A stretch of DNA of 23,954 nucleotides from an uncultured Collinsella sp. (GCA_958438125.1 CAUBQN010000011.1:1-23954); one strand, 5' to 3'. Numbered from the stretch's first letter, positions 14,489-23,050 are shown. Program-made: numbers and translations. Notes: generated from the letters alone by a model not told the origin.

Positions 14489-15727
14489 TTATTCACATCC
14501 CTTATGAGCGTTGATGCCCGGGGTGTATCCGCCAAACGGGTCCTCGATGGAGCACACGCCCGAGGGGGCGAGCGGATCGCGCTTACCGGCCAGCTTGTCG
14601 TGATGCATGGTCTCGATATAGGCAAGCACCAGCGGCGCCACACCCTTTGCATCATTTTTGACCACGGGCTCGCTCATGTAGTAATCAAACGTGCCCTCGC
14701 GGTGCGCGGTGTTGCCCAGGCCCGCGACCAGGCAGATGTTGTCGAGCGCCAGCTGGCCATCATGCTCGGACAGGCAGGTCTCGCAGATGCCGTCGAAGGC
14801 GCGACGGCCGTACTGGTAGTAACGCTCGCCCAGCACGCCCAGACGCACGCCCTTCATGATGGCGTTGGCAAAGATGGCGCTGCCCGACTCCTCCAGGTAG
14901 TTGGGGGCGATATTGGGCAGGTTGATGACCTGGTGCCACATGCCGGTCTTCTCGTCCTGATACGGCAGCATGGCGTCGATCAGATCGTGGAACATCTTGC
15001 GGATCTCGTCCTTCTCGGCCGACATCGAAGGCGGCATAAGCTCCCAGGTGTCGATGAGCGCCATGGCAAACCAGCCCTCGGCGCGCAGCCAGAAGTTAGC
15101 CGAAAGGCCGGTGACCGGGTCGCACCAGAACTGTTTGCGGCTCGCGTCGTAAGCGTGATAGTACAGACCGTTGAGGGGGTTGCGCATCAGGTCATGCACG
15201 ACCTGGAACATATGGAAGCTGTCCGAGCAGGCACGACGGTTGTGGAAGCTCAGCTCGTACTGCATGTAGAACGGCTGTGCCATGTACATGCCATCGAGCC
15301 AAATCTGGTTGGGATAGACGGCCTTGTGCCAAAACACGCCCTCTTTGGTGCGCGGCTGGGTCTCGAGCTGGCGGTAGATGGTGTCCATGGCGGCACGGTA
15401 CTTGGGCTTGCCCACCAGGTCATACAGCTTGTAGAGGGTCTTGCCCGCATTGACGTTATCGAGGTTGTACTCCTGCGGGTTGTAATGCTTGATGGTACCG
15501 TCGTCCTGGACAAAGAAATCGATGTAGTCATCGGCGAACGTCAGGTAGCGCTGCTCACCCGTAATCTCGTACAGCTCGATGAGCGCCTTGATCATGCAGC
15601 CGTCGATATAGTTCCAGGTGTTCTCCTTGCCGGCGCGAATCTTTTCGATATTCCAAGCCGGCGCCTGCGGCGTAGAGGTTTCGATCAACTGCTCGATATA
15701 ACGGTCCAGGATTTGATTGCAACCCAT
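14489..15727 (-). CDS. GH105 unsaturated (rhamno)galacturonyl hydrolase
   Basis: The 412-aa (alpha/alpha)6-barrel hydrolase is of the GH105/GH88 type (YteR/YesR-like). These remove the terminal delta-4,5-unsaturated galacturonate from oligosaccharides produced by pectate or rhamnogalacturonan lyases, by hydrating the double bond. Matching segments are the Asp-containing NLDNVNAGKT, WLDGMYMAQPFY (Asp145, the likely general acid/base), GLYYHAYDAS and the FWLRAEGWFAMAL helix. No signal peptide is present, so it acts on imported fragments. The start ATG follows GAGGGGA; the alternative ATG at 15745 lacks a Shine-Dalgarno. Two LacI-type boxes immediately upstream suggest an internal promoter within the pectin gene run. 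Its product would feed the DhuI/DhuD pair. Confidence 0.92.
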   Translation of the reverse strand: MGCNQILDRYIEQLIETSTPQAPAWNIEKIRAGKENTWNYIDGCMIKALIELYEITGEQRYLTFADDYIDFFVQDDGTIKHYNPQEYNLDNVNAGKTLYKLYDLVGKPKYRAAMDTIYRQLETQPRTKEGVFWHKAVYPNQIWLDGMYMAQPFYMQYELSFHNRRACSDSFHMFQVVHDLMRNPLNGLYYHAYDASRKQFWCDPVTGLSANFWLRAEGWFAMALIDTWELMPPSMSAEKDEIRKMFHDLIDAMLPYQDEKTGMWHQVINLPNIAPNYLEESGSAIFANAIMKGVRLGVLGERYYQYGRRAFDGICETCLSEHDGQLALDNICLVAGLGNTAHREGTFDYYMSEPVVKNDAKGVAPLVLAYIETMHHDKLAGKRDPLAPSGVCSIEDPFGGYTPGINAHKGCE

Positions 15728-15754
15728 TGCTGTCCCCTCTGACATAAACGATAG

Positions 15755-15766
15755 GTGAACGTTACC
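15755..15766. promoter_or_regulatory. LacI-type operator box before GH105 (proximal)
   Basis: GTGAACGTTACC lies 28 bp upstream of the GH105 start codon and differs from the GTGAACGTTCAC consensus at two positions. It pairs with a second box about 41 bp further upstream. Confidence 0.7.
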
Positions 15767-15782
15767 CCTAGTGTAACGCGAA

Positions 15783-15820
15783 CGGGGAATATAGGGTGAA
15801 CGTTAACCCTATATTCCCCG
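15783..15820. promoter_or_regulatory. 38-bp palindrome with an operator box at its centre
   Basis: CGGGGAATATAGGGT (15783-15797) and ACCCTATATTCCCCG (15806-15820) are perfect 15-bp inverted arms around GAACGTTA, so the GTGAACGTTAAC box (15796-15807) is the exact centre. It lies between the SGNH esterase stop and the GH105 start on the minus strand. No T-tract follows, which argues for an extended operator; TATAnT-like stretches inside the arms could also be -10 elements. It may double as a stem-loop in the transcript reading through from upstream genes. Confidence 0.75.
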
Positions 15821-15834
15821 CAAACGGCAGGCTT

Positions 15835-16503
15835 TTAGCGGCAAACGGCGGCTAAGCCCGCGGCGATGCGATGCGCCAGGCGCTCATAGCCAGCCGGGCT
15901 GTAATGCAGACCGTCCGGCATATAGAGCTCGCGGTGCTCCGGCAAAAACGGGCTGATGCCGCTTTGCGCATACAGGTCAATCACCGGAACGGAGTAACGG
16001 TCACAGACCTCCAGCATCGCTCGCACGTAGGCGTCTTGCGTCAGACCCAAATGGTTCGCCTCATCGCTTGCCGGGATATCCTTCTCGTGCTTACCACTCG
16101 TCTTGCATGGCGTCATAAACACGAGCTTTGCCTGAGGTGAGCGCGCCGTGATGGTTCGGATCAGATAGTCGACCGCACCATAGAACTCATGCGCATCGGT
16201 ACTGCCCAACTCGCCAAGCGGCACGTTGCGGCTAAAGTCGTTAACGCCGCCAAAGACAACATAGACATCGGCCGCATCGTCGATGCCGTCCAAGCGCTCG
16301 ACAAATGAATCGGTACGGTCGGCCTTGATGGCGATACGCGAACCCTTGATGCCAAAGTTCTCGACGACTGCACCTCCCAGCAACGCGCCCAGATGCGAAG
16401 TCCAAGAGATGTCGTTGCCGCCTGCGCCGCATCCGTTATCCCCCCATGTGGTCGAATCGCCAAAGCAGCAAATGGTCGATTCACTCAAACTCTTCGTTTC
16501 CAT
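15835..16503 (-). CDS. SGNH/GDSL hydrolase (probable pectin/rhamnogalacturonan acetylesterase)
   Basis: The 222-aa protein has the SGNH blocks: GDSTTWG (residues 15-21, nucleophile Ser17), GGVND (85-89, oxyanion Asn88) and DGLH (197-200, Asp197/His200). Members cleave acyl esters. Within this gene set, de-acetylation of galacturonate or rhamnogalacturonan oligomers is the natural role (compare CE12 rhamnogalacturonan acetylesterases), but this is inferred from context. No signal peptide is visible, so it is cytoplasmic. I chose the ATG behind GAGGAGA; the upstream in-frame extension to 16563 has no ribosome site. It lies 69 bp after the methylesterase-esterase fusion and before the GH105 operator. 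Confidence 0.87.
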   Translation of the reverse strand: METKSLSESTICCFGDSTTWGDNGCGAGGNDISWTSHLGALLGGAVVENFGIKGSRIAIKADRTDSFVERLDGIDDAADVYVVFGGVNDFSRNVPLGELGSTDAHEFYGAVDYLIRTITARSPQAKLVFMTPCKTSGKHEKDIPASDEANHLGLTQDAYVRAMLEVCDRYSVPVIDLYAQSGISPFLPEHRELYMPDGLHYSPAGYERLAHRIAAGLAAVCR

Positions 16504-16572
16504 AATCTTCTCCTCATCCGCCCATCGACGGTCATACAGGAACGTACCGTTTATTCGCAGCATGCCGAGGGG

Positions 16573-18738
16573 CTATGCACGGGCGCATTCCGCAACGTGC
16601 GAATCGAGCCATTCGATATCCTCGGCAAGATGTGCCACGCCCAGATGGTGTTCACCCGGACACACCTCGTGCCGCAGGCCATCTCTGCGACCCAGCAACT
16701 TGTAGGCATCGCGCACGATCTCGAGCTGCTCGGCAACATTTTTCAGCCCGCGCGAACCGTTCAGATGATCCTCTTCGCAGCTTTGCACTAACAACGGGCG
16801 CGGCGCAATAAGCGAGGCAATATCGCCCATGTCGAGCAAGCGCCAAAGTCCGGGTGTGTAGTTGCAGCTGCAATTGCCGTTGAGGTGCAGCAGCGAATCA
16901 TCGACACCGTACAGGTAGCCCGAGACAAACGTCTTACATACGCGTGGGTCGAGCGCCGCCAGATACAGCGTCATGTATCCGCCGCCCGAAAAGCCAAAAC
17001 AGCCCAGGTCGTCCATGGCAATGTCGCCGCGCGCCTCTAGGTAATCGATCAGACGCATGTTATCCCAGGCGTTGAGGCCCGCAACGGTAAGTCCCAGCGG
17101 CTCGGCCATGCGCGCCTGGTTTAGGCACGTGCCGCGCAGAAAGCTGTTCTCGTCATCGCCCTGACCCTTCCAGTCACGACGGTGTCCCCAACCGCGTGCG
17201 TCGGGGCAGACGGTCACGTAACCCATACGCGCCAAACGTAGACCGTAGTCGTAATTGAACTTACGCACAGCATCATCGACCGCCGGCACGCCCGTCACGC
17301 CCGCAACACTTGCGGCGCCTGCTCCCTGATGGCCATGCGGGCAGATATAGCAACGCTTAAGCCCCCGTCCATCAAGCTTCGGATGAGACGGCTCCAACAG
17401 GTAAAACGACATCCACACATCGTGCTCAACCTGCAGCATCGCATGAGTACGCACAATGCCGCCGGCAACCCGCACGCGGCTGAGCTCACGAATCTCAATC
17501 GGGACGCGGTCCATAAGCGAAAGGCCCAAAACATCGTACAGACGAGTCCTGGTCGCAATCTTCCACGCCTCAAAATCTGCAGGAGTCTTGCCCGCAAATG
17601 CCGCCGAGCGGCCTTCGCGCTTCAGCCGGGCACGCAGCGCAGGCTCGTCTTCGCAGTACGTTTCGATGTGCACGGTACGACCATTGGCAGATAGCCCAGC
17701 CGTCTCCACCGCATCACCGTCGCCGCCCTCGGGATCCCAGCCATCCACACCGGCAAGCACCTGCTCGCGAGCGTACCCGGCGGCAGCCATCACATCGAGT
17801 TCATTCGCCCACGGCACCCAGTCGGTAGTATCGCCCGCCGGCCCATACAGGATCGCGCCAGCATACTGCGCGCAGTTGTGCGCCGCCGGTTTATTCCAAT
17901 CCCACCAGCCTTCGCGCTTGATATGTCGCCCTAGCCAACAATCGATCAGCGCAGTTTGCGCCCATTCGCGCCAAGGACGGCCCAGGTAGACCGAATCCGG
18001 CGCCACGCCATCCGAAGCTGTAAACGAACAACCATGAAACACAAATCCGTACGGCTCGCCTTTAGGCGTGGAGGCTGCCGTTACATACCCGTTGACATCC
18101 ATATCGCGGTTGAGCGAGCGAATCTCGCACCCCTCAAAGTAGGCACGCGCGCCGCCAAAGATAAAGTCGACATCGCCCTCGATCCGGCAACGTCGAAAAT
18201 ACTGGCGTCCCACCCGGCGCGGCGCATACTGTTTGGGTCCTATGAACCCGCCCGGTTTGGCCTCATGCGGCGGCAGCGGACCCAAAAACAGCGTGTCTTG
18301 GTGTCCCTTAATGCAGCAGGCATCGACAACCAGACGGTCGCCATCGGCATACAGGGCAATCGCCTGACCGACCTCGCGCCCATCGCCCGCATCGTTTTCG
18401 ATCGTGAGGTTCTCGAGCCGTACGTCGTCGGCATCGACCAAAACGGTATAGGTCCTAAACGTGCCGAGCGTGCCGTCGACGCCCGAGCCGTCCTCCGAAG
18501 GCATCTTGGCACCCAGGCTGCCCACGATACGCACGCTGTCGGCCGTCTCTCCCTCAATCGTCACATGCGAGCGATGAATCTCGACCCGCTCGCAATACTC
18601 GCCCGGATCGACGTGAATCATCACCGGTTGCTCGGCATCCGGATAGAGCTGATCGGCTGCCGCCAAGGCATCGGAAATCGTTGGATACGCTCCTGCCGCA
18701 GCCCTCGAAACGCGCAGCGTATAGATACTTTCGCTCAT
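16573..18738 (-). CDS. Pectin methylesterase (CE8) fused to an alpha/beta-hydrolase esterase
   Basis: The 721-aa protein has two enzymes in one chain. Residues 1 to about 330 form a right-handed beta-helix pectinesterase: GQAIALY (124-130), QDTLF (147-151, catalytic Asp148), DVDFIFGG (189-196, catalytic Asp191) and YLGRPWR (251-257, Arg254). Residues from about 375 to 721 form an alpha/beta-hydrolase of the acetylxylan-esterase/dienelactone type: GFSGGG (nucleophile Ser584), Asp657 in CEEDHLNGS and His697/698 in CPGEHH. It should remove methyl and probably acetyl groups from oligogalacturonides. There is no signal peptide, unlike typical secreted CE8 enzymes. Its ATG overlaps the stop of the upstream esterase (ATGA), so the two are coupled. 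Confidence 0.9.
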   Translation of the reverse strand: MSESIYTLRVSRAAAGAYPTISDALAAADQLYPDAEQPVMIHVDPGEYCERVEIHRSHVTIEGETADSVRIVGSLGAKMPSEDGSGVDGTLGTFRTYTVLVDADDVRLENLTIENDAGDGREVGQAIALYADGDRLVVDACCIKGHQDTLFLGPLPPHEAKPGGFIGPKQYAPRRVGRQYFRRCRIEGDVDFIFGGARAYFEGCEIRSLNRDMDVNGYVTAASTPKGEPYGFVFHGCSFTASDGVAPDSVYLGRPWREWAQTALIDCWLGRHIKREGWWDWNKPAAHNCAQYAGAILYGPAGDTTDWVPWANELDVMAAAGYAREQVLAGVDGWDPEGGDGDAVETAGLSANGRTVHIETYCEDEPALRARLKREGRSAAFAGKTPADFEAWKIATRTRLYDVLGLSLMDRVPIEIRELSRVRVAGGIVRTHAMLQVEHDVWMSFYLLEPSHPKLDGRGLKRCYICPHGHQGAGAASVAGVTGVPAVDDAVRKFNYDYGLRLARMGYVTVCPDARGWGHRRDWKGQGDDENSFLRGTCLNQARMAEPLGLTVAGLNAWDNMRLIDYLEARGDIAMDDLGCFGFSGGGYMTLYLAALDPRVCKTFVSGYLYGVDDSLLHLNGNCSCNYTPGLWRLLDMGDIASLIAPRPLLVQSCEEDHLNGSRGLKNVAEQLEIVRDAYKLLGRRDGLRHEVCPGEHHLGVAHLAEDIEWLDSHVAECARA

Positions 18739-19544
18739 CGTCCATCACGCTCCCAGGAAGCGAACTGCTCAGGCCAGCCTTGAACCTGTGGCTGAATATG
18801 CTCGGCGCAGCCCTTAAACGCCGTTTGGGCTGTGGCGAGCGATGCCCCGTGCTTTCCATGCGGAAAGACATGTAGGCTAAAGCCAATCCCGTGGTCGGCA
18901 AGAGCCTGCGCAAGAAGGAGGCTATTTTGAACTGGCACCGATACATCCTCGGCGGTATGCCACAAGAACGTACGGGGGAAGCCCTCGCCCACCATATTCT
19001 CGATCGACAACTTTTGAGCCAAAGCGCCATCGGCACCCGTTAGGTATTCAAACGAACCACGATGAGCATAGGCCCCCGAGCTTACGACCGGATAGCCCAA
19101 GCAAAGTGCGTCAGGCCGAATCGACTCAGGCGATGCCGCGATCGACTCTGCAAGCCAGGATTGGTCCCAAAGCGCCCCGAGCAAGCCAACCAGATGCCCA
19201 CCGGCCGAAAAACCCATAACCGTAATCCGATCAGGATCGACACAGTACTCTGCCGCATGGCTTCGGACGGTATCGACCGCCCGCGCGAGTTCTTGCAATG
19301 CCAGCGGATAGACAGCCGGAGCAACCGAGTAGTTCAGCACAAACGCTTGGTAGCCCATCGCCAACAAACGGAGCGCTACCGGCTCGCCTTCGCGCGGCGA
19401 AACGTGATCGTAGCCGCCTCCCGGCACGACCACAACTGCAGGCAGCGGTTTTAAAGCATAAGCATCTTCGGTCGGGGCAAAAACATAAGACGTAATCGTG
19501 GCAGACGAGCCATCGACCCCGACAGGAATCGTTTTATTGAACAT
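18735..19544 (-). CDS. Alpha/beta-hydrolase esterase (BD-FAE/CE10-like)
   Basis: The 269-aa protein has an oxyanion-hole loop PGGGY (residues 41-45), nucleophile motif GFSAGG (Ser113), Asp200 in WHTAEDVSVP and a histidine in FPHGKHG (229-232). It is like the small acetyl- or feruloyl-esterases found in polysaccharide loci. Substrates are probably acetyl or hydroxycinnamoyl esters on imported pectin oligomers, an inference from position. No signal peptide is visible. I chose the ATG behind AAAGGGA; the 51-bp upstream extension lacks a ribosome site. Its stop overlaps the start of the methylesterase fusion by 4 bp. A stem-loop separates it from the GH28 gene. Confidence 0.87.
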   Translation of the reverse strand: MFNKTIPVGVDGSSATITSYVFAPTEDAYALKPLPAVVVVPGGGYDHVSPREGEPVALRLLAMGYQAFVLNYSVAPAVYPLALQELARAVDTVRSHAAEYCVDPDRITVMGFSAGGHLVGLLGALWDQSWLAESIAASPESIRPDALCLGYPVVSSGAYAHRGSFEYLTGADGALAQKLSIENMVGEGFPRTFLWHTAEDVSVPVQNSLLLAQALADHGIGFSLHVFPHGKHGASLATAQTAFKGCAEHIQPQVQGWPEQFASWERDGR

Positions 19545-19596
19545 ATATTCCCTTTCACCATGATGCGTAGCGCAGCGCACACGGCCGTATCGCATA

Positions 19597-19633
19597 AGGG
19601 CTGCATTGCCGATTTATCCGACAATGCAGCCCT
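19597..19633 (-). terminator. Intercistronic stem-loop after GH28
   Basis: AGGGCTGCATTG (19597-19608) pairs perfectly with CAATGCAGCCCT (19622-19633). Read on the minus strand it begins 16 bp after the GH28 stop and is followed by only two T, so it is probably a partial terminator or an mRNA-stabilising stem that lowers expression of the esterase genes relative to transporter and GH28. Confidence 0.55.
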
Positions 19634-19648
19634 GGTCATCACCCCGAG

Positions 19649-21244
19649 TTAGGAACGGACGACCTTGTCGACGTTCTGGAGCTGCAGCTCCTCGCCGTCC
19701 TGGCCCTCGATCACCACATTTTGCAGGTCGAGCACCTTGACGTTTTGCGCAATGATGCCCTGGCGCACCATGGGCTCAACGCCACAGGCCATGGCCGGAA
19801 CAAAGGGCTCGGTATCCGGCGCGAAGGTCACGTGGACATCCTGGAACGTCAGACGCGTTACTTTGCTCTCGGGCAGACCCGTGATATAGGCCGCGGCAGC
19901 ATGGCAGTTGGTGGCCTCGATATCGCAAAACGTCGTGGCACCAAAACCGGGCGTGCGGTCGTCGACAGGCAGCGCCTCGCGAGACTGCACGTAATCGGTC
20001 TTGCCGTCCTTGTCACAGAAGTAGAAGGAGTTGACCACGAAGGGCGTGAGTACCTCGTCCATGCGAATGTGCTCAAAGGTAATGCCCTCGTTGACGGCAT
20101 CCTTGCCGCGCCCGCGGCGGGTCTTGACGCGCAGGCCGCGGTCGGTGCGCTCAAAGAGGCACTTGCTCACGGTAAGGTCCTTGATGCCGCCGGCAGCCTC
20201 TGAACCCAGGACCACGGCGCCGTGACCATCGTGCATGTAGCAGTGAGAGATCAGCACGTCGTGCGTAGCGGGACGAAGCTCGGGCTCAATGCCCAGCTTG
20301 CCGCTCTTGATGGCGATGCAGTCGTCGCCCACCGAGAACTGACAGCCAAGGATGCGGACAAAGCCGCAGCTCTCGGGATCGAAGCCGTCGGTGTTGTGGG
20401 AGTTCTTGGGACCCTCGATGGACAGGCAAAGCGCATCAACGTGCTCACACAGAACGGGATGGATGTTCCACGCCGGGCTGTTGCGGACGGTAAAGCCGGC
20501 AAGGCTCACGTTTTGGCACTCGGACAGGAAGATCATGCGCGGACGGGCGACCTCGCGGCCCTCCTCGGGACGGAAGATGTTCTTAAAGTCCTTGTTCCAC
20601 CAGTTGTCCTCAGCAAAATCGGTCTGACCGTCAATCGCGCCGCGACCATAGATGCACACGTCGTGCACGCCCAGACCCGTAAAGGTAGAACAGTAGGTCG
20701 AGAAACTCTCGCCCTCCCAGCGGCCCAGGGGCAGCATATCGGTGCCGGCATACCCGGCACCCTCGTTGCCCGTGACCGTTCCCGGAATGTAGGCAAGCGC
20801 GGCACGATCGTGGCGGGCCAGCAGCACCGCTCCCTCGGCGAGCTCGATGTTGATATTGCTCTTAAGGAAGAGGGACTTGATGCGATAACTACCGGCGGGG
20901 ATCAGCACGCGGCCGCCCTTGGGGCAGGCCATGATGGCAGCCTGGATGTTGGTGGTGTCGTCGTGCTCGGCATCACCCTTGGCGCCACAGTCGCGAACGT
21001 TGATGGTAAAGGGCTCAGCCGGCGTGGTGACACCTACGCTCAGCTCACGCTCGCCACAAACAAAACGAACCAGGTTGCGCTTGCCGGGGGTCAGGCCGTC
21101 GACATAGGTCTCGACCGTATTCGTGGTACCAGCGGGCTCGTCGTTGACAAAGATCCCCCACGTATCGGCACAGGTAAAGTAGCCGCCGTCGTCAAGCTCG
21201 ATCACGGCCGCGCGGGCGTTGCGCCAGATAACGTTCGTCTCCAT
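19649..21244 (-). CDS. GH28 polygalacturonase, cytoplasmic
   Basis: The 531-aa protein is a GH28 beta-helix enzyme that hydrolyses alpha-1,4-galacturonan by inversion. All family signatures are present: NTDGFD (284-289), GDDC (306-309), GHG (340-342) and RGLRVKT (369-375). The first 80 or so residues form a fibronectin-III-like domain (VDGLTPGKRNLVRFVCGERELSVGV in outline) as in bacterial exo-polygalacturonases, which suggests exo-action on short oligomers. No secretion signal is seen. I chose the ATG preceded by GAGGGAGA; an in-frame TTG 15 bp upstream is less likely. It is the second gene of the transporter operon, behind a terminator-like hairpin. Confidence 0.92.
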   Translation of the reverse strand: METNVIWRNARAAVIELDDGGYFTCADTWGIFVNDEPAGTTNTVETYVDGLTPGKRNLVRFVCGERELSVGVTTPAEPFTINVRDCGAKGDAEHDDTTNIQAAIMACPKGGRVLIPAGSYRIKSLFLKSNINIELAEGAVLLARHDRAALAYIPGTVTGNEGAGYAGTDMLPLGRWEGESFSTYCSTFTGLGVHDVCIYGRGAIDGQTDFAEDNWWNKDFKNIFRPEEGREVARPRMIFLSECQNVSLAGFTVRNSPAWNIHPVLCEHVDALCLSIEGPKNSHNTDGFDPESCGFVRILGCQFSVGDDCIAIKSGKLGIEPELRPATHDVLISHCYMHDGHGAVVLGSEAAGGIKDLTVSKCLFERTDRGLRVKTRRGRGKDAVNEGITFEHIRMDEVLTPFVVNSFYFCDKDGKTDYVQSREALPVDDRTPGFGATTFCDIEATNCHAAAAYITGLPESKVTRLTFQDVHVTFAPDTEPFVPAMACGVEPMVRQGIIAQNVKVLDLQNVVIEGQDGEELQLQNVDKVVRS

Positions 21245-21290
21245 GGATTTCTCCCTCAAAAAGATGCTCTAAAGGCAAATTGTACGCTGT

Positions 21291-21335
21291 TAAAAAAGGG
21301 CCGTGCCTGCCGGCGGAATTCCGGTGGCACGGCCC
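21291..21335 (-). terminator. Rho-independent terminator after the GPH transporter
   Basis: On the minus strand GGGCCGTGCC pairs with GGCACGGCCC (plus 21298-21307 and 21326-21335), with an inner CGGAATTCCG palindrome, and runs into six T (plus A-run 21292-21297). It begins 24 bp after the transporter stop and lies upstream of GH28. GH28 therefore depends on read-through or its own promoter. Confidence 0.88.
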
Positions 21336-21359
21336 TGTGATTTGGACGATATGTCGGCC

Positions 21360-22919
21360 TTACTCGGCGGGGGTTACGCTACCGTCCTGGAAGCCAACGT
21401 TGTTGTGGGCAAAGCAGTCCTCGTACTTAAAGCCGGAGAGCTCCTCGCAAAGCGCCTTGACCTCGGGCTTGACGTCGGCCATCTTGCCACCCTCCTTGAC
21501 GCGGTGAATCTCGTCGCAAAGGATGTCGCACTGCTCCTTGTCGATCTTGATGCCGCGGGCAAGGACGGCCGCAAGCAGGAAGAAGCCGGCACAGCCGATG
21601 ATCATGTAGCCGCAGATATACAGAGGCACGGTAGCGGGCTGGGTCACGGCGTCGCTATTGCCGGCGGTCTGAATGAAGCCGGAGGCAGCAAGGACGATAA
21701 CCCACACGTTGACGGCGATAGCCTGGGCGATCTGCTGGCAGAGCTGCTGCGCGGAGCTGTAGATGCCCTCGCGACGACGCAGGGTGATGAGTTCATCGAC
21801 ATCGGGGATGTAGTTGAGCAGAACATCGGGCAGGTACTGGAAGCCGACGTAGAAGAACTTCCAGATGGCGAAGATGATGGGGTAGGCGATCATGGCGATG
21901 GCGACCGTGGAGGTGCCGTTGATCTGACCAAAGGCGAAGTAGTTGTAGGCGATGATGCACGCAGCGCAACCGACATTTGCGAGGTACCAAGACTTGTGGA
22001 AGCCCTTCTTGGCCATGAGGGCGACCCAGATGGCGGTGCAGACGATAGCGACGACCTTGCCAGGCATCTCCATCACGGACTCGTAGGACTTAGGAATCTG
22101 CAGGCAGTAGACGATGAAGAAGGACAGGCAGGCAGACCAGCAGGCAGCAGCGAGCTTCGTGGAGACCTGTGCATACAGGACCTTGCGGAAGGACTTGTTG
22201 CGGAAGGTGGAGATAACGTCGATGAAGAACTTCTTGATGCCCTCGCCGACGCTCTCGATCTTCTCCTGAGCGACCTCCTCGGGGGTGTGCTCCCACGTGG
22301 ACAGGTACACGCAGAGCAGCGAGATTGCCATGACCGAAGCGTTGATCGTAGCGATGATGAAGTAGCTGAACGGGTTGGTCTCGCCGAAGGTGCCAAAGCC
22401 AAAGCCGACGAGTGCTGCCATCAGGAAGCCGGCGGCGTTACCAAAGAGATGCTTGTAGCCGGTAAGGTACGTACGCTCCTTAAAGTCGTCGGTCATCTCG
22501 ATGGTAAGCGGCGACAGGTTGGCGGTGCAGAACGTATACGCGACGTTGTAGATCAGGTACAGCACAAAGTAGTACGGGAAGCCAAACGGCGTAGCCACGA
22601 AGATGAGCGGCTCGGCGATCATCATCGGGATGGCCAGCAAGATCCAGAAACGACGACGACCAAAGATGCGGCCAATCTTGGTGGCATAGAAGTTATCGGC
22701 CACAAAGCCCATCAGCGGGCAAAGAATAGCGTTGACATAGATGGCAAACGAGCTGATCAGCGCAGCCTCGCCTGCGGACAGGCCACACTCCGTGGACAGG
22801 AACAGCACCATGTAGCTGTGCGTAAAGGTCAGGGCACCGGAATTGAGCATACCGCCCATACCAAAGCCCAAGCGCGTCCAGAATGTGATCTTACGCTTTT
22901 TTCCAATCTTATTAGTCAT
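21360..22919 (-). CDS. GPH-family (MFS_2) oligogalacturonide/hexuronide:cation symporter
   Basis: The 519-aa polytopic protein is of the glycoside-pentoside-hexuronide:cation symporter family: start segment ITFWTRLGFGMGGMLNSG, a cytoplasmic GRIFGRRRFWILLAIP loop after TM2-3, about 12 hydrophobic segments and a hydrophilic C-terminal tail of roughly 70 residues. Family members import melibiose, xylosides, glucuronides or oligogalacturonides (e.g. TogT). The intracellular GH28/GH105/esterase set downstream makes pectic oligosaccharides the likely cargo. The ATG follows GAGGGAG; the longer in-frame extension to 22970 has no ribosome site. It is first in the operon, behind three LacI-type boxes. 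Confidence 0.9.
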   Translation of the reverse strand: MTNKIGKKRKITFWTRLGFGMGGMLNSGALTFTHSYMVLFLSTECGLSAGEAALISSFAIYVNAILCPLMGFVADNFYATKIGRIFGRRRFWILLAIPMMIAEPLIFVATPFGFPYYFVLYLIYNVAYTFCTANLSPLTIEMTDDFKERTYLTGYKHLFGNAAGFLMAALVGFGFGTFGETNPFSYFIIATINASVMAISLLCVYLSTWEHTPEEVAQEKIESVGEGIKKFFIDVISTFRNKSFRKVLYAQVSTKLAAACWSACLSFFIVYCLQIPKSYESVMEMPGKVVAIVCTAIWVALMAKKGFHKSWYLANVGCAACIIAYNYFAFGQINGTSTVAIAMIAYPIIFAIWKFFYVGFQYLPDVLLNYIPDVDELITLRRREGIYSSAQQLCQQIAQAIAVNVWVIVLAASGFIQTAGNSDAVTQPATVPLYICGYMIIGCAGFFLLAAVLARGIKIDKEQCDILCDEIHRVKEGGKMADVKPEVKALCEELSGFKYEDCFAHNNVGFQDGSVTPAE

Positions 22920-22998
22920 CGAGCTCCCTCTCTTTTCTCGATTGTCTTGTAACAAGACATTTGAGTCCACACTGACATCTGTCTGCCCAGCATTCAGA

Positions 22999-23010
22999 GT
23001 GAACGTTTAG
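22999..23010. promoter_or_regulatory. LacI-type operator box 1 before the GPH transporter
   Basis: GTGAACGTTTAG, a degenerate copy of GTGAACGTTCAC, lies about 80 bp upstream of the transporter start. Confidence 0.65.
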
Positions 23011-23038
23011 TTAGATTATGCACGATTGCTTATGATAG

Positions 23039-23050
23039 GTGAACGTTCAC
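23039..23050. promoter_or_regulatory. LacI-type operator box 2 (perfect GTGAACGTTCAC)
   Basis: This is a perfect 12-bp palindrome identical to the box at 8286-8297 in front of the DhuD-like gene. It is centred 40 bp (about four helical turns) from box 1. Confidence 0.78.

Noticed and set aside
21303..22952. Plus-strand frame of 549 codons opposite the GPH transporter
   Set aside because: It is Asp/Gly/Glu-rich antisense of a membrane protein gene; no motif supports it.
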